Assembly (NCBI GenBank): GCA_034430155.1
Contig: DAOUET010000092.1
Span: 1 to 64,000 of the forward strand
Direction of reading: 5' to 3'
Source: DAOUET01 sp034430155
GTDB taxonomy: Bacteria > Chloroflexota > Anaerolineae > Anaerolineales > UBA4823
Length of the DNA stretch: 64,000 nt
Below, piece after piece: positions 1 to 7,817 of this stretch. The notes under the pieces were generated by a model. That model ran no database searches and was not told the DNA's origin. It saw only the letters and a program-made list of their open reading frames with translations. The position numbers and the translations under genes were made by a program. Position 1 is the stretch's first letter. The number at the start of each line of letters is the position of its first letter.

Positions 1-127
1 CCCCACAACACCTCAATTTCTCCCCAGCCTGGGGGCAGGTTGTAAACTCGCCCCGTGAGTACATACTAATATCTGACATACACCCCCACAAGAAATGAGA
101 TTTGACATCCGAGATAAGGAAAATAAA

Positions 128-403
128 ATGGATACCCAAAAAGATAATGCGAAAGAAGTCCGCAAAGAAGAGTTTCAGGTAAGCGGCGAGGCTCTCATCA
201 CTACGATTAAGGAGATCGTGCATGAAGGCAACGTGCGGCGCATAATTCTCAAGAACGAAGAAGGAAAAACTTTGATCGAAATTCCATTGACAATTGGCGT
301 AGTTGGGGCAGTGCTCTTACCTGTTTGGGCAGCTATTGGCGCCATCGCTGCCATGGCTGCCAATCTCACCATCATCGTAGAAAAGATCGAGACTGAAGCG
401 TAA
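128..403 (+). CDS. DUF4342 domain protein
   Basis: This is a 91-residue protein of the DUF4342 family, whose function is not known. The central stretch EGNVRRIILKNEEGKTLIEI is characteristic of the family. It is followed by a hydrophobic segment (about residues 55-80, rich in Val, Ala and Ile) that could insert in or pack against the membrane. The start at 128 is chosen because AAGGA lies about seven bases upstream and because the family begins near this point; an ATG at 95 has no comparable ribosome site. The next two genes encode membrane proteins in the same direction with short gaps, so the three probably form an operon. The role of the group is not known. Confidence 0.8.
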   Translation: MDTQKDNAKEVRKEEFQVSGEALITTIKEIVHEGNVRRIILKNEEGKTLIEIPLTIGVVGAVLLPVWAAIGAIAAMAANLTIIVEKIETEA

Positions 404-449
404 AAGCCGGTACCTACGGCTATTGATAATACCTGGGAGGTTTTAGAAA

Positions 450-1310
450 GTGAACCGGTTTACAGACTTCTTAAAGAGATTTATCGGGGTAGTAATTCAG
501 GGCGATACCTATCTCAACCTGATATATTTGCTGCTGGCATTCCCTCTGGGATTGTTTTATTTCATCTTTCTTGTGGTTGGCTTTGCGCTTGGATTTGGCT
601 TGCTGATCCTTTGGGTGGGCATCCTGATCTTGCTTTTCGTCTTTGGAGGTTGGTGGGTCTTTGCGACTTTCGAACGACAATTGGCGATTTGGTTACTCCA
701 CGAAGACATTCCGCCGATGAAACCACAAACAAGCACGGGTCAAGAACTGGTCAAGAAAGGGTTATGGGATCAATTGGTCGCCTATCTGACCAATCCGGTC
801 ACCTGGACAGGTCTGCTTTATCTATTCTTCAAATTTCCTCTCGGAATCCTGTCCTTTGTGGTGAGCGTTGCCTTACTAGCATTCAGCGCGGTGTTTATCA
901 CTGCACCCTTGACATTCTGGTTTGTACAGCCAGAAATATGGTTCACCTATGACCTGGTCTGGCGGATCGACACTTTTGGCGAAGCGTTGCTGGCCTTCAT
1001 CATCGGAATACCCTTGTTATTGATATCCTTGCATGTACTAAACGGGCTGGCCTGGATATCAGGGCGTTTCGCCCGGATAATGTTGGGAAGCGCCGCAGCC
1101 TATCCATCTGGAAGCACAATGGTGTCTGCGCCAGTTTCCGTGACCTCTCCCAAGGTTACGATAGAGAACCCCGCCGAACAAGAGATGGGAACAGCGACAA
1201 ACTCTGAGGCCCCTTCCACCTCAACAGGAGACGCATTCAACGCGGAAACAGGCCAATCTCCGCCGGAGGAGGCCCATCCCGCTTCAAATGAAACTGCTGA
1301 GGGAGATTAA
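450..1310 (+). CDS. Putative sensor-domain (PF13796-like) membrane protein
   Basis: The protein has 286 residues, with at least four hydrophobic helices in two similar halves (about residues 20-70 and 110-200). Each half carries an FPLG motif near its start (AFPLGLFYF and KFPLGILSF), the pattern of the putative sensor domain found in many histidine kinases and membrane proteins. No kinase or output domain is attached. The last 70 residues are a polar, low-complexity tail rich in Ser, Thr, Pro and Glu, probably cytoplasmic. The GTG start at 450 is supported by a strong GGGAGG site at 435-440. It sits between a DUF4342 gene and another small membrane protein gene. Its role in sensing is inferred only from the domain. 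Confidence 0.7.
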   Translation: MNRFTDFLKRFIGVVIQGDTYLNLIYLLLAFPLGLFYFIFLVVGFALGFGLLILWVGILILLFVFGGWWVFATFERQLAIWLLHEDIPPMKPQTSTGQELVKKGLWDQLVAYLTNPVTWTGLLYLFFKFPLGILSFVVSVALLAFSAVFITAPLTFWFVQPEIWFTYDLVWRIDTFGEALLAFIIGIPLLLISLHVLNGLAWISGRFARIMLGSAAAYPSGSTMVSAPVSVTSPKVTIENPAEQEMGTATNSEAPSTSTGDAFNAETGQSPPEEAHPASNETAEGD

Positions 1311-1341
1311 TCAAAGATTGGTTCAATAAGGAGATCAAACC

Positions 1342-1704
1342 GTGGAAACACACGTCAAAATTCTGGGATGGCTTTACATTGTATTAGGCCTATTAGGGAT
1401 TATATCTGCAGCGATCGTATTCGTGGCGGTTGCCGGAGGCGGGATAATTTCCGGAGACCGTCAAGCCATCATCATCACATCGATAGTTGCCATATGTGTG
1501 GGAGGCTTCCTGCTGCTGGTATCTGCTCCAGGCATAATCGCCGGGATCGGTTTGATCAATTTCAAACCATGGGCGCGGGTCTTGACCTTAGTTCTAGGAT
1601 TCTTGAACCTGCCGGGTTTTCCGGTCGGCACCGCTCTAGGTATCTATACTTTATGGGTCCTGCTACAAGAGAAAACGACCCCGCTTTTCGAGAATGCCAT
1701 CTAA
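1342..1704 (+). CDS. Small four-helix membrane protein
   Basis: This is a 120-residue protein made almost wholly of hydrophobic helices, with a short polar loop around residues 35-45 and a conserved-looking FKPWARVLTLVLG segment (about residues 73-85). The same layout occurs in small uncharacterised bacterial membrane proteins in which an N-terminal helix starting LGWLYIVLG precedes an Arg/Trp-containing loop. The GTG start at 1342 has an AAGGAG site at 1327-1333. It lies 31 bases after the sensor-domain gene and is probably cotranscribed with it. No enzymatic motif is visible and I do not assign a function. Confidence 0.65.
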   Translation: METHVKILGWLYIVLGLLGIISAAIVFVAVAGGGIISGDRQAIIITSIVAICVGGFLLLVSAPGIIAGIGLINFKPWARVLTLVLGFLNLPGFPVGTALGIYTLWVLLQEKTTPLFENAI

Positions 1705-1801
1705 GGGATGGTACAATCGCAGCATGTTAGGATTTGCATGCGAATCTGGACCAATAAATCATCTCGAACCTGGCAATTGATGGGAAGTCCCTGCGACTTC
1801 A

Positions 1802-2578
1802 ATGGTGATGAATCAAGCCCTCTTCCACTTTTATGAGGCTTTAAACGATTTTCTTCCAAAAACTAGAAGCGACACCACTTTTGACTATACATTTGAAGGA
1901 AACCCTTCTGTAAAACACCTCATCGAAGCTTTGGGAATCCCCCACACAGAAGTCCACCGAATCTTAGTGAACGGCAATCCGGTGGATTTCACTTATCTGG
2001 TCCAAAATGGTGACCAAGTTGGTGTGTACCCGATCTCGTTGAATTCCAACACTCAAGCGCCAGATGCGCCCGAACTCCCGAAAGGAGAAGTAGGCTTTGT
2101 GGTAGATAACCACCTCGGCAAGCTGGCTACTTACCTACGCATGCTAGGGTTCGATGCGATCTACCAAAATGATTTTCAGGATGAGCAGCTGGCACAAATT
2201 GCCAGCCAGGAAAATCGTATCTTGCTCACTCGTGATCGTCGCCTGCTGATGCGCAGTGTGGTCAATTATGGCTATTGGGTAAGAGCAACTGTGCCTCGCA
2301 GGCAGCTTTACGAGATATTGAAGCGTTATCATTTGATAGCGAATATCCGTCCTTTCCAGCGCTGCTTGCGTTGCAATGGCCAGCTAGAACCTGTTAATAA
2401 ATCCTTGGTTCTAGAGCGTTTACAGCCCCTGACTAAGAAATACTACGACGAATTTCGAATCTGCCAATCCTGTGGGCAAATCTATTGGAAAGGGTCGCAT
2501 TTCCAAAGGATGCAGAAATTCATCGAACAAATCATCCAAGAGTACCCCCCTTTTTCCGATGACTTGACCATGCCATAG
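1802..2578 (+). CDS. Mut7-C RNase-domain protein with ubiquitin-like N-terminus
   Basis: The protein has 258 residues and two recognised parts. Residues 1-80 resemble the ThiS/MoaD-like ubiquitin fold often fused to Mut7-C, including VHRILVNGNPVDFTYLVQNG and a hydrophobic strand after it. Residues 95-250 match the Mut7-C PIN-like domain: FVVDNHLGKLATYLRMLGFD carries the first acidic residue and ILLTRDRRLL a second. Four cysteines in two pairs (CLRC and CQSC) form a zinc ribbon near the C-terminus. Members are proposed to be RNases, but the substrate in bacteria is not known. The gene stands alone upstream of tRNA-Arg, which fits a possible RNA-related role but does not prove it. Confidence 0.85.
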   Translation: MVMNQALFHFYEALNDFLPKTRSDTTFDYTFEGNPSVKHLIEALGIPHTEVHRILVNGNPVDFTYLVQNGDQVGVYPISLNSNTQAPDAPELPKGEVGFVVDNHLGKLATYLRMLGFDAIYQNDFQDEQLAQIASQENRILLTRDRRLLMRSVVNYGYWVRATVPRRQLYEILKRYHLIANIRPFQRCLRCNGQLEPVNKSLVLERLQPLTKKYYDEFRICQSCGQIYWKGSHFQRMQKFIEQIIQEYPPFSDDLTMP

Positions 2579-2702
2579 TTATAGATTAGAATCTTAGCGC
2601 TCAAGCATTTGCAGATAACTCGAAGTAAATCGTCTTGGCTGCAATATATCTAGGTGGGTTCAATCGTCTGGCTGAAATACCCGACCTCCCGCCTAATCAG
2701 AT

Positions 2703-2778
2703 GCCCTCGTAGCTCAGTGGATAGAGCATTTGCTTGCGGAGCAAAGGGCCGCGCGTTCGAGTCGCGCCGAGGGCGCCA
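2703..2778 (+). tRNA. tRNA-Arg (anticodon GCG)
   Basis: A full cloverleaf can be folded. The acceptor stem pairs GCCCTCG (2703-2709) with CGAGGGC (2768-2774), followed by discriminator G and an encoded CCA. The D arm contains AGCTCAGTGGATAGAGC. The anticodon stem TTTGC/GCAAA encloses the loop TTGCGGA, giving anticodon GCG, which reads CGC (Arg). The T arm is GCGCG-TTCGAGT-CGCGC. Many bacteria instead use ACG modified to ICG for this box, so GCG is a small peculiarity. A strong terminator hairpin follows directly. Confidence 0.96.
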
Positions 2779-2781
2779 ACA

Positions 2782-2808
2782 AAAGAGCGGGAGCACCCGC
2801 TCTTTTTT
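2782..2808 (+). terminator. Rho-independent terminator after tRNA-Arg
   Basis: A ten-base stem, AAAGAGCGGG pairing with CCCGCTCTTT, with loop AGCA, is followed by a T tract. It lies four bases after the tRNA CCA end and 16 bases before the next start codon. Confidence 0.9.
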
Positions 2809-2823
2809 GTTCCTTTGGGTGAT

Positions 2824-4044
2824 ATGGACACAGTTGACCTTTTAATCATCGGGGCTGGCCCAGCCGGGTTATCCACGGCTTTACACCTGACCCAACGAGA
2901 TCCAACCTGGACCGGGCGAATGCTTTTGCTTGAAAAAGCCACTCACCCTCGCCACAAACTGTGCGGAGGGGGTGTTACGCGGCTTGGCTTGGATACTCTA
3001 ATAAACCTGGGTTTCAGCCTCCCGCTGCCAATTCCCCAGGCGCGAGTGGATGACGTGCGCTTGATTTATGGAACACGTGCGATCCACGTGCACGGTCGAC
3101 CAAAATTTTTAATCTTCCATCGGGCAGAATTTGACGCATATTTAGCAGATCAGGCACGTCATCGAGGCATCTTTATCAAAGAGAACGAAGTAGTCGAGGC
3201 GATCCAAGAGGATGCGCAAGGGCTAACCGTAAAGACGGAAAAAGGTCTATACCGGGCGCGAACGGTGGTCGGCGCGGATGGATCTAAAGGTGTTGTGCGC
3301 CGCTTATTCAAAAAGCCAGACTCACCGAGCCGGGTCGCCCGTCTTCTGGAAGTACTTACACCCGCTTCAGAGAACGCCCCGCACTTCACCGACCACTACG
3401 CCCTTTTCGACTTTACACCAGCCAGGCATGAACTGCAGGGGTATTTTTGGGATTTTCCATCCTGGGTCGCAGGTCAACCAAAATATAACCGCGGGGTTTA
3501 CGATGCGCGCTTCGCCATAGACCGGCCGCGCGCCGATCTACCCCATGTACTGGATATAGCCCTGGAATCGCTCGGCTCCGAATTGGTTAGCAAGCAGGTT
3601 GAAGGCCATCCCATCCATTGGTTCAGCCCACGCAACCAGTTTTCCAGGCCGAGAATATTATTAGCCGGCGATGCTGCCGGCGCCGATCCTCTATTTGGGG
3701 AGGGCATTGCTCCGGCCCTCGGTTATGGTCAGGTGGCTGCCGAAGCGATCCAAAAGGCTTATGAAAACCAAGATTTCTCTTTTCATGATTACCGCCGGCT
3801 TGTGTTGCGCTCTCCGGTAGGGCGTTACCTGCTTCTACGCTGGTTCGTGGCCTGGTGGTGCTACCAGCTAAGCGCTAAGCCATGGTTCATGCAGGCATTA
3901 TGGTCTTTTGGCAAAATATTTGCTCTATTATGGCCTGAGCCCAGGGGTCTTGATGGGGCGTTCGATGCAGATGATAATAAAAGTCCCTCAGTCAACTTAA
4001 CTCCAGAAATGGGGCTACAAGGTAAACTTGATCGATTAGAATGA
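2824..4044 (+). CDS. Geranylgeranyl reductase family flavoprotein
   Basis: This is an FAD-dependent oxidoreductase of about 406 residues. The N-terminus has the dinucleotide-binding motif LLIIGAGPAGLSTALHL, a later GADGSKGVVR motif binds FAD, and RILLAGDAAGADPLFGEGI (about residues 277-295) is the conserved GD motif. The family includes geranylgeranyl reductases that saturate isoprenoid chains of lipids, chlorophyll or quinones, and also other hydroxylases and halogenases, so the substrate is not certain. The reading frame is open back to 2734 but that part overlaps the tRNA and terminator; ATG at 2824 gives the standard N-terminus. It overlaps surE by four bases (ATGA), so the two are translationally coupled. 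Confidence 0.85.
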   Translation: MDTVDLLIIGAGPAGLSTALHLTQRDPTWTGRMLLLEKATHPRHKLCGGGVTRLGLDTLINLGFSLPLPIPQARVDDVRLIYGTRAIHVHGRPKFLIFHRAEFDAYLADQARHRGIFIKENEVVEAIQEDAQGLTVKTEKGLYRARTVVGADGSKGVVRRLFKKPDSPSRVARLLEVLTPASENAPHFTDHYALFDFTPARHELQGYFWDFPSWVAGQPKYNRGVYDARFAIDRPRADLPHVLDIALESLGSELVSKQVEGHPIHWFSPRNQFSRPRILLAGDAAGADPLFGEGIAPALGYGQVAAEAIQKAYENQDFSFHDYRRLVLRSPVGRYLLLRWFVAWWCYQLSAKPWFMQALWSFGKIFALLWPEPRGLDGAFDADDNKSPSVNLTPEMGLQGKLDRLE

Positions 4045-4850
4045 ATAAGTGCCAAATACTGCTTACAAATGATGACGGGATCCGCTCACCCGGTTTATGG
4101 ACAGCTGCTAATGCGCTTTCTCAATTGGGATTTGTTCACGTGGTAGCACCCAGAGATCAATTCTCTGGCTCAGGGCGCAGCCTGCCCCCCACTTCCGATG
4201 GCTTGATCAGACCGCAACAAATGCATGTGGACGGGAAGGATTGGACCGTCTATGCCGTCGGGGGGACTCCGGCCCAGGCTGTCTTGCACGCGGTTCTCGA
4301 AGTTATACCAAAGCGACTCGATCTGGTCGTCTCAGGAATTAATTATGGTGAAAACCTCGGCACGGGGATTACCATTTCAGGCACGATTGGAGCCGCCCTG
4401 GAAGCAGCCTCATTAGGCATCCCAGCTCTAGGAATTTCGCTGGAAACTGAGCGAGAATACCATCTTTCTTACTCTCCTGATATCGATTTCAGAGCTGCTG
4501 GCTATTTTACGACGCATTTTGCTCGTCTATTACTGGAGAAACGCCTGCCTCCGGATGTGGATGTGCTCAAAGTAGACGTTCCATCCGAGGCGGGTGAGGA
4601 GACCTCCTGGGAGATCACCCGGCTCTCCCGCAAACGCTACTACGAACCCACTCCCCCAGAGAGAAAATCCTGGGACCAGCCGGGTGTGTTAGGTTATCGC
4701 CTTGGGGAAGATCCCAGCCTGGACGAAAGCGACAGCGATGTTTACGCGGTACGTGTCAAGCGAGTAGTTTCGGTGACCCCTCTAAGTTTAGATATGACTT
4801 CGCGGGTGGATTTCAGTCAGCTAGAAAAATTACTGCGGGGCACAGAATAA
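4041..4850 (+). CDS. surE: 5'/3'-nucleotidase SurE
   Basis: The 269-residue protein is SurE, a metal-dependent phosphatase that removes phosphate from nucleoside 5'- or 3'-monophosphates. The N-terminal ILLTNDDGIRSPGL holds the metal-binding Asp pair. VAPRDQFSGSGRS, YAVGGTPAQAV and VSGINYGENLGTGITISGT are further family signatures around the active site. Length is normal for the family. The start overlaps the upstream flavoprotein stop by four bases. In many bacteria surE acts in stationary-phase survival or nucleotide salvage; nothing here narrows that. Confidence 0.95.
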   Translation: MNKCQILLTNDDGIRSPGLWTAANALSQLGFVHVVAPRDQFSGSGRSLPPTSDGLIRPQQMHVDGKDWTVYAVGGTPAQAVLHAVLEVIPKRLDLVVSGINYGENLGTGITISGTIGAALEAASLGIPALGISLETEREYHLSYSPDIDFRAAGYFTTHFARLLLEKRLPPDVDVLKVDVPSEAGEETSWEITRLSRKRYYEPTPPERKSWDQPGVLGYRLGEDPSLDESDSDVYAVRVKRVVSVTPLSLDMTSRVDFSQLEKLLRGTE

Positions 4851-4895
4851 AGAAACCCGTCTGCCTAGCTAAACGCTAACTCGAACGTGTAGGTG

Positions 4896-5215
4896 TCACC
4901 CCATTGAGAAATCGCAGCATCTGGGGGTGGGATGGGGATTTGCTGCCAGAATGGTTTGTGGCGGAGAAAGGAAGTCTGGTCGACCGTTTACAGAGGTCAA
5001 AGTAGCGCCAGCTTCTTGGGTGATTAGGGCTCCTGCTGCAATATCCCATGAATTAATGCTCGTCTCCCAAAAGCCATCGAAGCGCCCAGCAGCCACATAA
5101 CTGAGATCCAAAGCCGCCTTTATGCCTTACATCCATTTTACTGGCCGAAGCCCGCGCGCAATATTTTCCCCGCCCGGCGAGCCAGGTCTTCCCCATCGGA
5201 TAGGGTGGGTTTCAT
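4896..5215 (-). pseudogene. Inositol monophosphatase family pseudogene (internal deletion)
   Basis: Two ends of one inositol monophosphatase-like gene are present but the middle is gone. The N-terminal 25 codons start at 5215 (MKPTLSDGEDLARRAGKIL) and end in a stop shortly after AGFGQ. The C-terminal 72 or so codons (5111 to 4896) include LDLSYVAAGRFDGFWE and INSWDIAAGALITQEAGA, the family's late metal-binding and substrate motifs with WDIAAG. About 150 residues of the usual protein, including the central metal sites, are missing, and the two parts are in different frames. The remnant lies convergent to surE. It cannot encode a working enzyme. Confidence 0.8.
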
Positions 5216-5309
5216 CAGCTGCTGTTAACCTATTCAGATCATCCAGGGGTTTGGTCTGAACTGTCTGAGCCTCTAATATAGATACCTTCGGCTTCAAACG
5301 ACGGGAAGT

Positions 5310-5954
5310 TTAACATTCGGATTGCATCTCGTCAATAAGGCGATCAAAAAATTCTTGCATGAAACGGTGCCGGTCCTCAGCCAAAGCCCTGGCCTTGTCA
5401 GTAAACAACCTGTCTTTTATTTTACTCAACTTGAAGATATATTCATGAAAAGAGCTGTGAGGCTCACCGGCTTCTTTTTCACCGGTTTGCAGAAAGCGTT
5501 GTGAAGGTTCAGCATAGATCGGCTGGCCTACAACTACATCGAAGGCGATCGTCCGGACGATCCCGATCGCTCCAAGCACATCTAGTTTGTCAGCGTCAAA
5601 GAGTATCTTAGCTTCTAAGGTTTGAGGCTGTTCTGAATTATCACGAAAGCGATGGGCTCGGATGCAGTGTTGTACCGCTGCGATGCGTTCTTCAGACCAG
5701 CCTTCAGCCTGCAAGACCTCTCGGGCGAATTTGGCGGAGGCGTGGTGATGGTTAACACGACCCTCATCCCCACCCGCGGTTGCGCTACCTTCGACATCAT
5801 GGAGTAAGGCAGCGGCGCGCACGATTTCGACATCAGCCCCCTCGGATTGAGCCAGACAATCGGCTATGCGGTATACCCGGATTACGTGATCGAAGCCATG
5901 GACCGGATCGTTATCAGAGTACCAGGAACGCGCAGTTTCTATCGAGAGCACCAT
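5310..5954 (-). CDS. HD-domain phosphohydrolase
   Basis: The 214-residue protein belongs to the HD superfamily of metal-dependent phosphohydrolases. The ligands are visible as His in HGFDHVIRVYRIAD (about residue 20), the His-Asp pair in AALLHDVEG (about 52-53), and later HH and FDADKLDVLGAIGI, whose Asp is the final metal ligand. The last motif is typical of the YedJ-like subgroup, whose substrates are mostly unknown, probably nucleotides. The ATG start at 5954 is the first in frame. The gene follows a small membrane protein and hutI on the same strand but with an 86-base gap. Confidence 0.85.
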   Translation of the reverse strand: MVLSIETARSWYSDNDPVHGFDHVIRVYRIADCLAQSEGADVEIVRAAALLHDVEGSATAGGDEGRVNHHHASAKFAREVLQAEGWSEERIAAVQHCIRAHRFRDNSEQPQTLEAKILFDADKLDVLGAIGIVRTIAFDVVVGQPIYAEPSQRFLQTGEKEAGEPHSSFHEYIFKLSKIKDRLFTDKARALAEDRHRFMQEFFDRLIDEMQSEC

Positions 5955-6040
5955 GAGGTCATCTAGAATTATCTTGGAGGTAGGAATTTAAGCGTTCTAA
6001 GGTCGTAAAAAGCGGACATCATTTTCTTAGAATTTTTATT

Positions 6041-6220
6041 TTAGAACCTTCTAAGGTAAGTGGCAAATAAGAGCAGCAAGCCAAGTATGAAGATCAGCAG
6101 GCAGCCACAAGTAAGGAATTTCGTGGTAAGGCGCAGGACAAAACGCAATAAGATCCAGGCAACCGCTAACCCGACCAGGATCAAGACAATGGTTAAATAA
6201 AGAGAATATTGGTCACTCAT
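6041..6220 (-). CDS. 59-residue membrane protein overlapping the hutI stop
   Basis: This open frame starts with ATG at 6220 and ends at TAA 6041. Its start overlaps the hutI stop codon as ATGA, a typical sign of translational coupling. The product begins MSDQYSLYLTIVLILVGLAV, has two hydrophobic helices separated by a short basic segment (RFVLRLTTK, about residues 27-34), then a CGC motif and a second helix, and ends in LRRF. No family is recognised. The coupling and the clean two-helix design argue for a real gene, but no conservation has been checked. Confidence 0.55.
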   Translation of the reverse strand: MSDQYSLYLTIVLILVGLAVAWILLRFVLRLTTKFLTCGCLLIFILGLLLLFATYLRRF

Positions 6221-7482
6221 CGGTTCTGAGAATATCCAGGATAAACCTGTCCTTTTTTGATAACCCAGTGTACCAGGTTTGTCCCAAAACGATAGCCGAG
6301 ATGACGGTAGTCAGAGACGGTGAGAATCAATAAATCTGCTTGTTTTCCGGGTTCAATGGATCCTATGCGATCAGCCCGCCCAATTGCAGCGGCGGCATTG
6401 ATCGTGGCGGCAACGATGGCTTGGGCCGGCGTTAAACGCATATAGCGACATGCCAGCGCAATGGCGAACTGCATATTTTCACACCAGGCTGTACCGGGGT
6501 TCAGATCCGTGGCAAGAGCCAGCAATCCATTCGCTTCCAAAATTGCTCCGGCTGGCGTGTAGCGATTTTCTGCTAAACCAAAAGGCGTGCAGGGCAATGC
6601 GACTGCCACAGTATGGCTTTGAGCCAAGGCATAGATATCCTCCGGCGAGGTCGCCACCAGGTGATCAGCAGAAATAGCCCCCAATTCAGCAGCCAGGGCC
6701 GCCCCGCCCAGGTTATCGAACTCGTCTGCGTGAATTTTTAGCGGAAAACCCAGTTCCACGGCGGCTTGCAGGATGCGGCGAGATTGCTCCAGGTTGAAAA
6801 CACCCGTTTCACAAAACACATCCACAAAGGGGAGCTCCCTATCCTTTACATTTTCCCGCCACCAGGTGAACACAGCCGGTAGCATAGACGTACATAAATG
6901 ATCCGTGTAACCTTCTGCATCACCTTCAAACTCCGGCGGGATAGCGTGAGCCCCCAAGAAAGTTATGACTAGTTCAAGCTTACTTTGTTCATCAAGCAAC
7001 AATAAAGCTTCCAGCAGGCGAAGCTCGCTCTCAATCTCAAGCCCATAGCCTGTCTTGGCTTCGGCGGTGGTGGTGCCGTGGGAGAACATTTCTTCAAGGC
7101 GCCGGCGGCTTTCTGCCAAAAGCGTTTCCATAGAAGCTGCCCGGGTAGCGCGTAGCGTGGACAAAATGCCCCCACCCGCCTCTAGAATTTCCAGGTAAGT
7201 CTTACCTTGCAGGCGCATTTCAAACTCGGCGGCCCGATCGCCAGCCCAGATCAAATGAGTATGAGGGTCAACAAAACCGGGCATAACCACCCGTCCACCC
7301 GCTTCCAGAGCCGGCTCATCCGGGTAGGTTAACCGTAAGTCCCGGCTTGGTCCGACTGCGGCGATAGTCCCATTCCTGATAAGCACAGCCCCATCTGGGA
7401 TAATACCCAGATCGCCAAGCGATTTCCCTCGTTGGGGGCCACCAGGGATGGTTAGGAGTTGGGAGGCGGAGTGAATTAACAT
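6217..7482 (-). CDS. hutI: Imidazolonepropionase
   Basis: HutI hydrolyses 4-imidazolone-5-propanoate to N-formimidoyl-L-glutamate, the third step of histidine degradation. The 421-residue protein is full length. It has the amidohydrolase metal motif VDPHTHLIWAGDR, then GGGILSTLRATRAAS, TTTAEAKTGYGLE, a second His ligand in IHADEFDNLGG, SADHLVATS, and the late metal Asp in LALATDLNPGT, all typical of HutI. ATG at 7482 is the only plausible start. hutH and hutU are not in this window; ftcD, the next step, is about 38 kb away on the same strand, so the pathway is dispersed. Confidence 0.95.
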   Translation of the reverse strand: MLIHSASQLLTIPGGPQRGKSLGDLGIIPDGAVLIRNGTIAAVGPSRDLRLTYPDEPALEAGGRVVMPGFVDPHTHLIWAGDRAAEFEMRLQGKTYLEILEAGGGILSTLRATRAASMETLLAESRRRLEEMFSHGTTTAEAKTGYGLEIESELRLLEALLLLDEQSKLELVITFLGAHAIPPEFEGDAEGYTDHLCTSMLPAVFTWWRENVKDRELPFVDVFCETGVFNLEQSRRILQAAVELGFPLKIHADEFDNLGGAALAAELGAISADHLVATSPEDIYALAQSHTVAVALPCTPFGLAENRYTPAGAILEANGLLALATDLNPGTAWCENMQFAIALACRYMRLTPAQAIVAATINAAAAIGRADRIGSIEPGKQADLLILTVSDYRHLGYRFGTNLVHWVIKKGQVYPGYSQNR

Positions 7483-7688
7483 ACGCAGTAAAAACTACGA
7501 GGTCGAGCGCTTAAATTATGCCACGACCCCTATTTATTGGACAAATAACTTACCCAAGACCGGCAAAGTGGATTTCTACCACGGTTTCGGGAAAATGGAC
7601 AGGTCTGTTAATATTAAGGAGTACAATAAATCCAAAGAATAGGGCTGAAACCCATTTGTAAAACAGTAAGTAAGACCTCAATTGATAA

Positions 7689-7791
7689 TTTTAGTAGTAA
7701 CGCAATTCAGGGGAAAATCGGGGGTGTTTGGGCGGGCGTTGCCCAAACACCCCCATCCTCCCACCAACTGCGTAAATCCTAAAATTATTGG
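7689..7791 (+). repeat. Palindromic repeat element, copy A
   Basis: About 103 bases form an imperfect palindrome. The outer arms are TAGTAGTAACGCAATT against AACTGCGTAAATCCTA, and the core is GGGGGTGTTTGGGC pairing with GCCCAAACACCCCC around a loop CGGGCGTT. A second copy lies at 10255-10357 with its arms in the opposite orientation. No open frame is inside. The structure is that of a miniature inverted-repeat element or a REP-like hairpin. It lies just upstream of the aspartase/fumarase gene, so it could also form a hairpin in the transcript leader. The rest of 7483-7688 shows no gene. Confidence 0.85.
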
Positions 7792-7817
7792 AATTGAAAG
7801 CCAAAGGAGTTTTATTA

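Noticed and set aside
2734..2823. Upstream extension of the flavoprotein gene
   Set aside because: It would overlap the tRNA-Arg and its terminator.
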